This document shows positions 7,641 through 16,003 of a DNA stretch of 64,000 bases, piece by piece. Origin of the DNA: Streptomyces poonensis (GTDB lineage Bacteria; Actinomycetota; Actinomycetes; Streptomycetales; Streptomycetaceae); contig NZ_BMVW01000013.1 in assembly GCF_014650915.1 (NCBI RefSeq), forward strand, positions 17,904-81,903, read 5' to 3'. The number at the start of each line of letters is the position of its first letter. Position 1 is the stretch's first letter. The position numbers and the translations under genes were made by a program. The notes beneath the pieces were generated by a model. The model was not told the origin of the DNA. It searched no databases and saw nothing but the letters and a program-made list of their open reading frames with translations.

Positions 7641-8390
7641 TCAGATCGCGGTGCGGCCACCGTCGGCGGCCACGATCGCCCCGGTCATGTAACTGGCCCG
7701 GTCACTGGCGAGGAAGGCGATCACGTGGGCCACCTCGGCCGGGTCGGAGGTGCGCTTGAGTGCGGTGGTCAGGCCCATGCCACCCATGTCCGGCCCCATC
7801 GCCGCGACCACCTTGGAGGTGCGCATCGGGCCCGGAGCGACGGCGTTGACCCGCACGTTCGACTCGGCGAATTCCGCCGCCCAGGTACGGGTCAGCGATT
7901 CGAGCGCCGCCTTGGTGGCGCCGTAGACGGCCATGCCCGGCATGCCGAGGCCGGCCGCGGTGGAGCTGACGTTGACGATGCTGCCGCCGCCGCCCGCGGC
8001 CATCTTCTCCGCGAGCAGGGCGGTGAGCAGGAACGGGGCACGCACATTGACCGCGAAGGCGGTGTCGTAGCTCGCGAGGTCCTGCCCGATGGTCGGGGAG
8101 AACGTCATCACGCTCGCGTTGTTGATCAGGATGTCGACGGCTCCGGCGTCCTCGGCCAGCTGTCGCACGTCCGCCGAGTCGGACACATCGGCAGCGACGA
8201 AACGCACCGTCCCGGCGGACTCGCCCCCGGCTGCGCGGAGGTCTTCCACGACCTGGGCACCGCGCTCCGGATCGGTGCCGGTCAGGACCAGGTCGGCTCC
8301 GCCCGCGGCCAGCACCTTGGCCGTCGCGTGCCCGAGTCCGCCGATCGCGCCGGATCCGGTGACGAGTGCCGTCTTGCCTGCGAATTCCAT
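7641..8390 (-). CDS. SDR-family oxidoreductase
   Basis: A 249-residue SDR, first gene of the unit. The cofactor loop is unusual, TGSGAIGGLG, with extra residues compared with TGxxxGIG. Other motifs are normal: NNASV, NVSSTAAG for Ser, YGATK for Tyr/Lys and a C-terminal AADGG. ATG at 8390 begins MEFAGKTALVTG and follows an AAGGGTGAAG ribosome site; the frame is open farther upstream but through the operator. Being cotranscribed with the SDR at 6877-7626 and facing a TetR suggests a small detoxification or redox module (inference). Confidence 0.9.
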   Translation of the reverse strand: MEFAGKTALVTGSGAIGGLGHATAKVLAAGGADLVLTGTDPERGAQVVEDLRAAGGESAGTVRFVAADVSDSADVRQLAEDAGAVDILINNASVMTFSPTIGQDLASYDTAFAVNVRAPFLLTALLAEKMAAGGGGSIVNVSSTAAGLGMPGMAVYGATKAALESLTRTWAAEFAESNVRVNAVAPGPMRTSKVVAAMGPDMGGMGLTTALKRTSDPAEVAHVIAFLASDRASYMTGAIVAADGGRTAI

Positions 8391-8438
8391 TGCTTCACCC
8401 TTCGTGCCGGCCAGTGAGCGACCGACTTCTGTGCGTCC

Positions 8439-8497
8439 GTTCAAGAAGTACTGCAACGGAAGCTACGACTTCTTGAACGCCGAGTCAAGAAGTCGTA
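8439..8497. promoter_or_regulatory. triple half-site operator (SDR/TetR)
   Basis: A perfect dyad TACGACTTCTTGA (8464-8476), 8-bp spacer, TCAAGAAGTCGTA (8485-8497) lies just upstream of the TetR GTG at 8509. A third half site GTTCAAGAAGT at 8439-8449 is in turn complementary to 8468-8478. The cluster covers the space between the divergent starts. Confidence 0.8.
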
Positions 8498-8508
8498 GCA
8501 TTGAGCAC

Positions 8509-9108
8509 GTGGCACGAACCGGACGCCCCCGCGAGTTCGACAGGGAACAGACGCTGGAGCGCGCACTCGAACTGTTCTGGTCCCGGGGATACGGGGCGAC
8601 GTCGATCCAGGACCTGGTCGACGCGCTGGCCGTCGAGCGCGGCAGCCTCTACGGCGCATTCGGCGACAAGCGCCGCTTCTACCTCGAAGCCGTCAGGCTC
8701 TACTGGGAGGTGTACGAGCGGCACCTGACGACCGCGCTCGACACCAGCCCGCTCCTGCCCGCCCTGCGTGAGATCCTGACCCATCCCGTGCGGCTGGACG
8801 AACTGATCTCCGACGTGGGCGTGCCGCAGGGCTGCCTGGTCGGCAACACGACCGCCGAACTCGTCCCCCAGGACAGCGAAGCCACGGAGATCGTCACCCG
8901 CTCGTACCGCCGGTTCACCGACATCGTCGCCGGCGCACTCCGCCGCGCACAGGCCGCCGGAGAGGTCACGGACACCCATTCCCCCGAGGCCCAGGCGCAG
9001 CTCCTGCTCTATATCGTCCAGGGCCTCTCGCTCGTATCGAGGGCGGGGCTCGGCCGGCCGGCGGCCCTGGCGGCGATCGACACGGCGGTGGACGGGTTGC
9101 GGGCGTGA
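8509..9108 (+). CDS. TetR-family transcriptional regulator
   Basis: A 199-residue TetR regulator starting at GTG 8509 (VARTGRPREFDREQ). The HTH is at about residues 10-55 with GYGATSIQDL and ERGSLYGAFGDKRRF. The ligand domain includes VPQGCLVGNTTAELVPQD, a block with a conserved Cys shared by many homologues of this type. There is little Shine-Dalgarno sequence because the operator occupies the upstream region, so a very short leader is likely. It is divergent from the two-SDR unit, which it probably represses. Confidence 0.88.
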   Translation: MARTGRPREFDREQTLERALELFWSRGYGATSIQDLVDALAVERGSLYGAFGDKRRFYLEAVRLYWEVYERHLTTALDTSPLLPALREILTHPVRLDELISDVGVPQGCLVGNTTAELVPQDSEATEIVTRSYRRFTDIVAGALRRAQAAGEVTDTHSPEAQAQLLLYIVQGLSLVSRAGLGRPAALAAIDTAVDGLRA

Positions 9109-9223
9109 CCGGATCTCTCCGTGAGCGACCGGAACCCTCCGGCCCTGCGGAGATTCCCTCGCCGCCCACGCACCGAGGGGCAATCGATCACGGAGGTTGC
9201 CCGCCCTCCCCCTGCGGCGCGGG

Positions 9224-10129
9224 TCAGCGCCGCGATCCGGATTCGGCCGCGGGCAGCCTCTCCGGTGCCGTGCCCGCGGTGACGCTCAGGTCCTGGGTTC
9301 CTATGACGGACAGCAGTTCCAGCTGCTCGGCTCCCGGGCTTCCGGGCGGCGCGGTGAACCACAGCAGGCGTTGGCGTCCGTCCTCGCTGAGCAGGTTGTA
9401 GCAGTCGAGTTCGATGATGCCGAGCGTGGGGTGGACGATCTTCTTGTGGTCCATGCGGCGCACCGCGACGTCGTGGGTGTCCCAGAGGGCTGCGAACTCC
9501 TGGCTACGGCGGCGTAGCGCAGCGATCATCTTCGTGACCTCCGTGTCCCGGCCGCGCCGGGCGGCCGCTGCCTGGAGGTCGGCCACGAACACCCGGGAGT
9601 GGTGCGGGTGGTCCTCGGGCGGGTACCTCTCACGCGCCTGCGGGTCGGTGAACCAGCGGTACACGAAGCTCGCCGCCGGGCCGCGGTGTGCCGGGGACCT
9701 GCCGAGCAGGTTCCGGGCCAGGTCGTTCTCCACCAGGGTTTCGTGCAGGTCGGTGATGACGCGCGCGGGGGTGTTGGACAGCCGGTCCAGGAGTCCGAGA
9801 AGCGCGGGCTGCACGTGTGTCGACGGTCCGTGTGCTGACGGAGGGATCGGCCGTTCGGCCAGGTGGAACAGGTGGTCGCGCTCGTCGCCGTTCAGGCGCA
9901 GGGCTCGGGCGAGGGCGGCCAGGGTCTGGGGCGAGGGCTGCACGCCGTGCTTTCCGCTGCCGCGTTCCAGCTCCGTGTAGTAGTCGGCTGACAGCCCTGC
10001 CAGCTGGGCGACTTCCTCGCGGCGCAGCCCGGGGACGCGCCGGCGCGGGCCTTGGGGGAGACCGACCTCGGCGGGGCGGATGCGGTCGCGGCGTGTCCTG
10101 AGGAAGGCGCCGAGTTCTGGAAGGTTCAC
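9224..10129 (-). CDS. XRE-family regulator with MmyB-like ligand domain
   Basis: A 301-residue regulator. Residues about 1-95 form an XRE helix-turn-helix with the hallmark LRREEVAQLAGLSADYYTELERG. Residues about 105-275 match the MmyB-like ligand-binding domain found in many Streptomyces regulators of SDR genes. ATG at 10129 begins MNLPELGAFLRTRR. It is divergent from an SDR gene with inverted repeats between, the usual arrangement for this regulator type, so it likely controls the 10288-12002 unit. The 115 bp before it hold nothing obvious. Confidence 0.9.
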   Translation of the reverse strand: MNLPELGAFLRTRRDRIRPAEVGLPQGPRRRVPGLRREEVAQLAGLSADYYTELERGSGKHGVQPSPQTLAALARALRLNGDERDHLFHLAERPIPPSAHGPSTHVQPALLGLLDRLSNTPARVITDLHETLVENDLARNLLGRSPAHRGPAASFVYRWFTDPQARERYPPEDHPHHSRVFVADLQAAAARRGRDTEVTKMIAALRRRSQEFAALWDTHDVAVRRMDHKKIVHPTLGIIELDCYNLLSEDGRQRLLWFTAPPGSPGAEQLELLSVIGTQDLSVTAGTAPERLPAAESGSRR

Positions 10130-10158
10130 CCCTTCATGGTCGCGTGCGCGCCAGGCCG

Positions 10159-10201
10159 TAGCCAGGGGGTGGCATCCCCTGGGTAGACGCAGCCCTGGCT
10201 A
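10159..10201. promoter_or_regulatory. nested inverted repeats between XRE regulator and SDR
   Basis: The outer arms TAGCCAGGG (10159-10167) and CCCTGGCTA (10193-10201) are perfect. Overlapping them is an inner dyad CCAGGGG-N7-CCCCTGG (10162-10182). This is a likely binding site of the divergent XRE regulator (inference). Confidence 0.65.
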
Positions 10202-10287
10202 GGGGTGGGGGACCGGCCGATCGTTGAGCACGCAGCAGGGCGACGGCGAGACCGCGTCCTTGATCGCATCCACCACAGGAGTCAGTA

Positions 10288-11070
10288 GTGCCTGTCCCCC
10301 CTTCCCTCGACGGGATGGCCGCCCCGGCCCGGCCCTCCGCCTCACCCCGTGTCGCGATCGTCACCGGCGGCTCGCGCGGCATCGGCCGCCGGACCGTCGG
10401 CCGGCTGGCCGCCGACGGGTACGCCGTCGTGGTCGGCTATGCCGGCGACCAGGACGAGGCCGAAGCCGCCGCAAAGGAGGCCGCCGACGGCGGCGCCCGG
10501 GTGATCGCGTTGCGCGCCGACGTCGCCGACGAACACGCCGTCGCAGCTCTGTTCGACGTGGCCGAGGCAGAGTTCGGCGGTGTCGACGTCGTCGTGCACG
10601 CGGCCGGGCGGGCCCACCTGGCGCCGATCGCCGAGCTCGACCTGGCCGTCCTGGACGACCTGCACCGCACCAACATTCGGGGCACCTTCGTCGTCGTCCA
10701 GCAGGCCGCCCGTCGGGTGCGCCCCGGCGGCGCGATCGTGACGTTCTCCACGTCCGTGGTGGGGCTGGCCTTCCCGAACTACGGCGCGTACTCCGCCAGC
10801 AAGGGCGCGGTCGAGGCGCTGACGCTGATCCTGGCCCGGGAGCTGCGGGGCCGGAACGTCACCGCCAACGCCGTCGCGCCCGGCCCCACGGCCACCGACC
10901 TGTTCCTGGACGGCAAGGACGAGGAGACCATCGCCCGCCTGGCCGCCCAGCCCCCGCTGGAGCGCCTCGGTACCCCGTCCGACATTGCCGAGGTCGTCGC
11001 GTTCCTGGTCTCCCCGGCCGGCCACTGGATCAACGGACAGGTCGTCCGCGCCAACGGCGGAATCATCTGA
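10288..11070 (+). CDS. SDR-family oxidoreductase
   Basis: A 260-residue SDR. The first 20 residues are a Pro/Ala-rich leader, followed by the cofactor motif TGGSRGIG at about 26-33, HAAGRAH for the structural loop, STSVVG with catalytic Ser, and YSASK. It ends VRANGGII. GTG at 10288 follows AGGAG at 10277-10281. It heads a short plus-strand unit with a broken second SDR and a tautomerase, under the divergent XRE regulator. The substrate cannot be deduced. Confidence 0.9.
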   Translation: MPVPPSLDGMAAPARPSASPRVAIVTGGSRGIGRRTVGRLAADGYAVVVGYAGDQDEAEAAAKEAADGGARVIALRADVADEHAVAALFDVAEAEFGGVDVVVHAAGRAHLAPIAELDLAVLDDLHRTNIRGTFVVVQQAARRVRPGGAIVTFSTSVVGLAFPNYGAYSASKGAVEALTLILARELRGRNVTANAVAPGPTATDLFLDGKDEETIARLAAQPPLERLGTPSDIAEVVAFLVSPAGHWINGQVVRANGGII

Positions 11071-11110
11071 ACCGCCCGCACACCCCATCGATCAACGAGA
11101 AACCCTGTCA

Positions 11111-11742
11111 TGAGGAACGACGACGCCGGAAAGGTCATTCTGGTAACCGGGGCCTCCAGCGGCATCGGGGCGCTGTCCGTGCGTGCTCTACGCGGGCATC
11201 CGCCAGACCACGACCCGTAACGCGACCGCGGTGGCCGACCTGGCGCGCTACGGCACCGACCACCAGGTCGACGTGCACGCCGTCGAGCTGGACGTCACCT
11301 GCCAGGACTCCGCCGACACCGCAGTCGACCGGATCCTCGCCGAGCGCGGCCGGCTGGACATGGCCGTGCACAACGCCGGACACATGGTCCTGGGCGCCAC
11401 CGAGGCGTTCACCGACGAGCAGTTCGCCGCGGACCTGCACGACGTGAACGTCCTGGGTACCCAGCGCGTCAACCGCGCCGCCCTGCCGAAGTCGCGTGAG
11501 CAGGGCTCGGGGCTGCTGGTGTGGATCGGCAGCTCCAGCACCCGCGGCGGCTGCCCCCGTTCCTGGCCCTGTACTTCACCGCCAAGGCCGCGATGGCGCA
11601 TGGCACTCGGCCGCTGCGCACCCACATAGACCCCAGCCGAGACGGCGGCGAAGTCGTCTCCGCGGTCGCCGACCGCGTCCGCGCCGACTCCTTCCGCCGC
11701 ATCGGACTGGACAGTCTGCTCACCGCAGGCAGCTCCCTGTAA
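11111..11742 (+). pseudogene. SDR-family oxidoreductase, broken by deletions and frameshifts
   Basis: ATG at 11111 opens a normal SDR start (KVILVTGASSGIG) that runs out of frame after about 26 codons. From about 11183 another frame continues with YAGIRQTTTR and the middle of the fold (LDMAVHNAGHMVLG). A second shift near 11540 gives LALYFTAKAAM, carrying the YxxxK motif, followed directly by a short tail ending at 11742. The segments between helix aB and strand B and after the active site are missing. At least two deletions are needed. The intact tautomerase gene follows 29 nt later. Confidence 0.75.
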
Positions 11743-11771
11743 CGCCCCACTGAGAGAAGGAACAACCAGCC

Positions 11772-12002
11772 ATGCCTTTCGCGAACTTCAAGGTCCCCGA
11801 GAAGACCCTCACCCCGAAGCAGAAGGAGGAGATCGTCACCCGCACCACCGAGCTGTATGTCGAGATCTACGGCGAGCGCGCCCGTAACAACACCATGGTG
11901 CTGGTCGAAGAGGTCGCCGACGGCGGCTGGGGCATCTCCGGCAACGTGCTGACCCTCGCCATGCTCGGTGAGGCGACACCGACCGACACCAGCGACGCCT
12001 GA
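11772..12002 (+). CDS. 4-oxalocrotonate tautomerase-like small protein
   Basis: A 76-residue protein of tautomerase size. The second residue is Pro (MPFANFKVP), giving the N-terminal catalytic Pro after Met removal, and the KVPEKTLTPKQKEEIV and GISG segments fit the family. GAGAGAAGGAAC precedes the ATG. It would isomerise enol/keto substrates as an oligomer in the cytoplasm, but no partner pathway is visible apart from the SDRs upstream. The basic second-site residues cannot be assigned with certainty. Confidence 0.8.
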   Translation: MPFANFKVPEKTLTPKQKEEIVTRTTELYVEIYGERARNNTMVLVEEVADGGWGISGNVLTLAMLGEATPTDTSDA

Positions 12003-12094
12003 CCGCACCCACCGGCCGTCATGCGGCCAGGACAGCACCATGAAACCGAGGGCCGCCGCCGATCGCTCCCGGCGGCTGGCTTCGTTCACTTCCA

Positions 12095-12128
12095 GGTTCT
12101 GGCACAGATCTGAATCTGTGCCAGAACC
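12095..12128. terminator. perfect 15-bp hairpin after the tautomerase gene
   Basis: GGTTCTGGCACAGAT (12095-12109), CTGA loop, ATCTGTGCCAGAACC (12114-12128). It is 93 nt past the tautomerase stop and could terminate transcription. Its lower GC than the surroundings also fits a decayed mobile-element end or an operator. Confidence 0.6.
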
Positions 12129-12594
12129 CACTCTTCGTGAAGAGAGCCACGGCGGCCCTCGGCCGGGCCCCGCTGCGCTACGCGACCTACTTTCGCGGCT
12201 GGTGCCTGAGCTAGGCCCAGGGATTACTCCGGGGAAGCGTACGCTGCGCCGGATTTCTATCCGTTGTACCGACTGCCCACGGCGTCTGTACCAACTGCCC
12301 ACGGCGTCAGGAAGTGCTGCATGGCAGCGGTGGGCCGCCGATCGACCCGTTCGTCTGCGAGACCTCGTCGAGGTAACTCTGTACACGCTTGCGGCCGAAG
12401 ACGGCGAGCTGGAGGGCGATGCTGTAGAAGGCCATGGTGCGGATGCGGTCCACGCCCGCGTACGCAGCACCCCCGACGGGGCCCTCAGCGAGCCGTGCCA
12501 CCCCGACGATGCGCGCTGAGGGAGGCGGCACCCTGCAGTTGCGGAGCACGGCCGCCACCCATGACGTGCTGCTGGTCGGCGGGCCGCAGGGGTG
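12129..12594. other. gap with no recognised gene; weak minus-strand ORF
   Basis: A minus-strand frame at 12307-12558 has a coherent core (GVDRIRTMAFYSIALQLAVF, then SYLDEVSQT) that looks like a fragment of a real protein, but I cannot name it and see no ribosome site. Tandem copies of CCCACGGCGTC occur near 12278-12310. The remainder of the gap shows nothing I can support. Confidence 0.3.
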
Positions 12595-13332
12595 TCAGGA
12601 GGGGTGGATGGCGTCGATGTCGGCGGTACCGTCGACGACCTGACGAGCGAGGTCGGTCAACCGCAGCCGGTGGGCGCGAGCGTAGGCACGCAGGTGGCCG
12701 AAGGCGGTATCGGGGGTGGTGTGCCAGCGCTCGGCCAGGATGCCCATGGCCCGCTCGATCAGCATCCGGCTGTGCAGCGCGATCCGCGGTTGGGTGATGT
12801 CCCCGTGGTTGTACTCCGGAGTGCGCTGCTGAAGGGTGGCGATGGCGGCCAGATCGGCCAGGGCCTGCGCCATCCGGGCATCGAGGGCACTGAGCGGGCC
12901 GGGCTGGGTGTGGAAGAGGTTGAGCACGCCGACGGCCTCATCGTGCAGCCGCAGGGGCAGGGCGTGGGTGACCGCGATCCCGGCCCGACCGGCGGCTTCG
13001 GCGAAGGAGGCACCGGCCGCGACGTCGCCGGGCGACGTCAGGTCGATGTTCAGCAGCGCACGGCTGGTGTGGTAACAGACCACCCACGGACCCTGCTGGT
13101 GCTGGAGGGCCGACAGTTCCAGCAACCGGATGTACTCGTCCGAGGCGGCGATGATCTGTAATTCGTCGTGCTCGTCGGCGAGCATCACCCCGGCGGCGGC
13201 CACCTCCAGCAGTTCCGTGCAGCGCCCTGAGAACCGCTGCAGGAAATCGATCGGGTTGTGGCCGTCGATGACGGCCTCGACGGCCTCGACCAGGATGTGC
13301 AGCATCCGGCGCTCAGGGTCCACGGCGGTCAC
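12595..13332 (-). CDS. GAF and ANTAR domain regulator
   Basis: A 245-residue protein with a GAF domain at about residues 25-165 and an ANTAR RNA-binding domain at about 175-235 (QPRIALHSRMLIERAMGILA, then RLTDLARQVVDG). ANTAR proteins bind paired hairpins in nascent RNA to prevent termination, and the GAF domain senses an unknown signal. ATG at 13332 overlaps the stop of the upstream GAF-like gene (ATGA), so the two are translationally coupled. Length is normal. Confidence 0.9.
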   Translation of the reverse strand: MTAVDPERRMLHILVEAVEAVIDGHNPIDFLQRFSGRCTELLEVAAAGVMLADEHDELQIIAASDEYIRLLELSALQHQQGPWVVCYHTSRALLNIDLTSPGDVAAGASFAEAAGRAGIAVTHALPLRLHDEAVGVLNLFHTQPGPLSALDARMAQALADLAAIATLQQRTPEYNHGDITQPRIALHSRMLIERAMGILAERWHTTPDTAFGHLRAYARAHRLRLTDLARQVVDGTADIDAIHPS

Positions 13333-13997
13333 AAGGCCTCATCGCCTTGTCGCCCTGGACCGGCCGATCGGTCAGATTCATCACGCCTGTCCTGGGGCTG
13401 TACCCGGTCGGCCACCACCATCTCGGCCACCTGCAGCAGCGGCCGATCATGCCGGAAGGCGTGGCTGCGCAGCAGCACGGCCGCGGCCGGCGGCACCCCG
13501 GCCTGGACGCCGGCCGTGCCGGTGGCCCGGTGGATCGCGGTACGGGGCCATACGTCCTGGTCGGGCTCGGCCCGCGCTGGTGGGACCCGCACGGCGTCGA
13601 GTACCGCGTCGGTGATTGCCAGGGTCGGCGGCACCCCGTCGTCCAGGCCTGCGGCGGCAGCGGTCCGGCCGTGGCACTCTGGCGCGGTCAGCACGCCCGG
13701 GCAGACCCTTCCGAGGTACGGCGGAACGCAGAAGACCGCCTGCTCCCCAGGTTGTGTCGCTGCGGGCAGCAGCGCCGGCCACCGGTGGGGCCGCACCCGC
13801 TCCGGATCCAGTTCCCGGATCGGGCCGCGGGAACCGTAGGCGTCGATACCGGGTGGCCGGCCCACGGTGAACCGCCCCTCGCCCAGGCGCTCACTACGGC
13901 CCGGGCCGAACCTCACCAGCCCACTGAGACCCTGGTACACCATCAGTGACACCGCCACTCCGTCGACTCCGATCCTGGGTGACCTCGGCAGGGTCAC
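13329..13997 (-). CDS. divergent GAF/ANTAR-like regulator, possibly truncated at the N-terminus
   Basis: A 222-residue frame starting near ATG 13997. The GAF-like part (DGVAVSLMVYQGL, then FTVGRPPGIDAYGSRGPI) begins almost at the first residue, while relatives carry more N-terminal sequence, so the 5' end may be lost. The C-terminal block (HRATGTAGVQAGVP, HAFRHDRPLLQVAEMVVADR) resembles the degenerate ANTAR-like end of such paired regulators. Several positions look drifted. Its stop overlaps the ATG of the next GAF/ANTAR gene. It is probably a partner sensor if still functional. Confidence 0.6.
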   Translation of the reverse strand: MTLPRSPRIGVDGVAVSLMVYQGLSGLVRFGPGRSERLGEGRFTVGRPPGIDAYGSRGPIRELDPERVRPHRWPALLPAATQPGEQAVFCVPPYLGRVCPGVLTAPECHGRTAAAAGLDDGVPPTLAITDAVLDAVRVPPARAEPDQDVWPRTAIHRATGTAGVQAGVPPAAAVLLRSHAFRHDRPLLQVAEMVVADRVQPQDRRDESDRSAGPGRQGDEAL

Positions 13998-14443
13998 CTC
14001 CGATCAGCTGTGACGTGCTGCCGCTGCGCAAGGTGGGCGGCACTCGTGTCGGGCCCGCGCCGACCACCGGGCCTCAAGCCGCAAGGTGCGGGAACGACGC
14101 GATGGCGGGTGTGCCCGTGGCGCCCGACACCCAGTCCCTGGGCCCGTTCGCTGAAGTCCCGGCAGCCCAGAATGCGGTGCAGCGGATACGCGCGGCGCGG
14201 GTCGCCGCCGTCCACGGACGGCGGCCGACCTGCCCGGCGGGAGGAGGCACGCTTCCCGCCTGCGTCTGCTGCGTGGATCCGCTCCATGCCGTTCAGTAAA
14301 GTCCCGTCCCGGGCGGCCAGGACATACCGGAGACGCGGAAAACGCCGTCAAGTACCCACAGAACGCAGCATCGCGGAATGCGCACGGGCCGGGCGGATGC
14401 CGGAGCACGGTCCTGTGACCGTCCCGGCCCCTCCCGGCTCGGC
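13998..14443. other. 446-bp gap, nothing recognised
   Basis: I read all six frames here and found no frame with a recognisable family or convincing start. There is no clear hairpin or repeat. It separates the GAF/ANTAR pair from the 3' end of the AraC gene, both on the minus strand. Confidence 0.4.
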
Positions 14444-15415
14444 TCAGGGGGCGTCTCGGCGCAGGGTCCGGTACGGGGAGCTGCCGTAGGCGGTGCGGTA
14501 GGTGACGGAGAACCGGCCGGGGTTGAAGAAGCCCCAGCGGGCGGCGATGGCGGCGACCGTGACTCCGGTGGTGGGGTCGGCGGCCAGCAACTCGGCATGG
14601 GCCTGGGCGAGACGCACCCGGCGCAGGTAGCCCATCGGGGTGGTGTCCAGATGGCGGCGGAAGGCGCACTGTACCGTGCGGATGCTGACACAGGCCGCGG
14701 CGGCGATGTCGGCGAGGCTGATGGCGGTGTCGGCGTGGTCGTCGATGAAGGCGACGGCGCGGCGCACGGTGGCCGCGTGGGCGTCGTTGCGGTCCTCGAT
14801 GGTGGGGTCGGTGAGCGCGGTGTTGGGGAAGGCGTTCAGCACGCTCGCCGCCAGGTGTTGGGAGGCGGTGGAGACGACCAGCGGTGTCTCGCGGATCGCC
14901 GGGACGGCGAGGACGTGCTCGCGCAGGTGGGTGATGGTGTGCAGCAGGTGCCCGGCGGCGGTCGGGGAGACGGGCCGGTCGCCGGTCAGCCGCACCGGTT
15001 CGGGCCTGCGCCCGGGGAGGGCGGCGGCCACCTGGCTGAGCAGCACCGGGTCGAGCATGGTGACGTTGTAGCGGGAACGGTGGACAGCGCCGCCGTAGGG
15101 CCGGCCGAGCGGGGCGAACACGAACACGTCGTCGGGGCCGAAGACGCCTTCCGTCCCGTGCTTGTGGGGGAAGTACTGCCGGACGATGGTGCCGGACTGC
15201 ACACTGCCCACGCAGATGGTGCTCAGGGAGTCGGCGTCGTACGCCACGTCATAGGCGAAGTCGAGCTGGTCCACGCTGACCGATCCCATGACGTTCCGTG
15301 AGATCTGCGCCCGGGCGTGCTCGGCGTCGCTGCCGATCCGCATCTTGGTGTAGACCTTGCTGAGGAAATCCTCGGTGAGCTCCAGGTCCTCGCTGTCGAA
15401 GACGAGCGTGTCCAT
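14444..15415 (-). CDS. AraC-family transcriptional regulator
   Basis: A 323-residue AraC regulator. The first 190 or so residues form the N-terminal AraC-binding-like domain (DLELTEDFLSKVYTKMRIG, then DVFVFAPLG). The C-terminal 100 residues carry both HTH motifs: ISLADIAAAACVSIRTVQCA followed by FRRHLDTTPMGYLRRVRLA, and WGFFNPGRFSVTYRTAYG at the end. ATG at 15415 is a normal family start (MDTLVFDSEDLELTE). A decayed copy of the same C-terminal domain lies just upstream. Target genes are not evident. Confidence 0.9.
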   Translation of the reverse strand: MDTLVFDSEDLELTEDFLSKVYTKMRIGSDAEHARAQISRNVMGSVSVDQLDFAYDVAYDADSLSTICVGSVQSGTIVRQYFPHKHGTEGVFGPDDVFVFAPLGRPYGGAVHRSRYNVTMLDPVLLSQVAAALPGRRPEPVRLTGDRPVSPTAAGHLLHTITHLREHVLAVPAIRETPLVVSTASQHLAASVLNAFPNTALTDPTIEDRNDAHAATVRRAVAFIDDHADTAISLADIAAAACVSIRTVQCAFRRHLDTTPMGYLRRVRLAQAHAELLAADPTTGVTVAAIAARWGFFNPGRFSVTYRTAYGSSPYRTLRRDAP

Positions 15416-15479
15416 CGCTGTTCCCGTCGGTCGGGTGGGTGTGCGGGGTGTTGTGGGGCGGCTGCCCGCAGGCCCGGCG

Positions 15480-15720
15480 TTACGCGGCGGCGAACGAGTC
15501 GGGCGGGGCGAAGCCCCAAGGGCGAAGCCGCGGGGCGAGCGATCGCGGTGACGGTGACGCCCGTGGCGGGATCGTTGGCGAGCAGGTCCTGCTGGGCCCG
15601 CTCCGGCGCGAGTCGGCGCCGGTGGTGCAGCGGGGCGGCGGTGCCCAGGTGGCGGCGGCCGCGATGTCGGACACGGTCAGCGCCTGCACGGCGTTCGCTT
15701 CGAGGAGGGTGACCGCGCGG
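15480..15720 (-). pseudogene. decayed AraC C-terminal HTH remnant
   Basis: Reading minus, NAVQALTVSDIAAAATWA near 15640-15690 parallels the first HTH of the neighbouring AraC gene. A second frame gives LLANDPATGVTVTAIA, parallel to LLAADPTTGVTVAAIA of the intact gene, then WGFAPPDSFAA in place of WGFFNPGRFSV. Frame changes and missing residues show it is dead. Codons for an N-terminal domain are not found in the 15,720-16,000 stretch, which holds nothing else I recognise. Confidence 0.65.
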
Positions 15721-16003
15721 CGCGGCGCCGCAGGCCCGGCGTTGCCGGGACCGGGCCGACGGTCCGGTGGTCATGGCGGTACGAGGGAAGGCGGCAGGCG
15801 TCGGGGAGGCCGGCAGGTTCACCGTCTGGGCGTGCACCAGCGACTCACGCGCGCCGCCCTGCCACAGTTGACAGCGGTCGCCGACCTGTACGACGGCAGA
15901 GGCGCCGACGGCGATGCCCGGCTGATGGACCGGCGAACCGTCGTGGTAGGCCGACGAAGGCCCGGTCGGCCCGTGGCCCGTGCGGGAAAACCATGCCGTG
16001 CCG

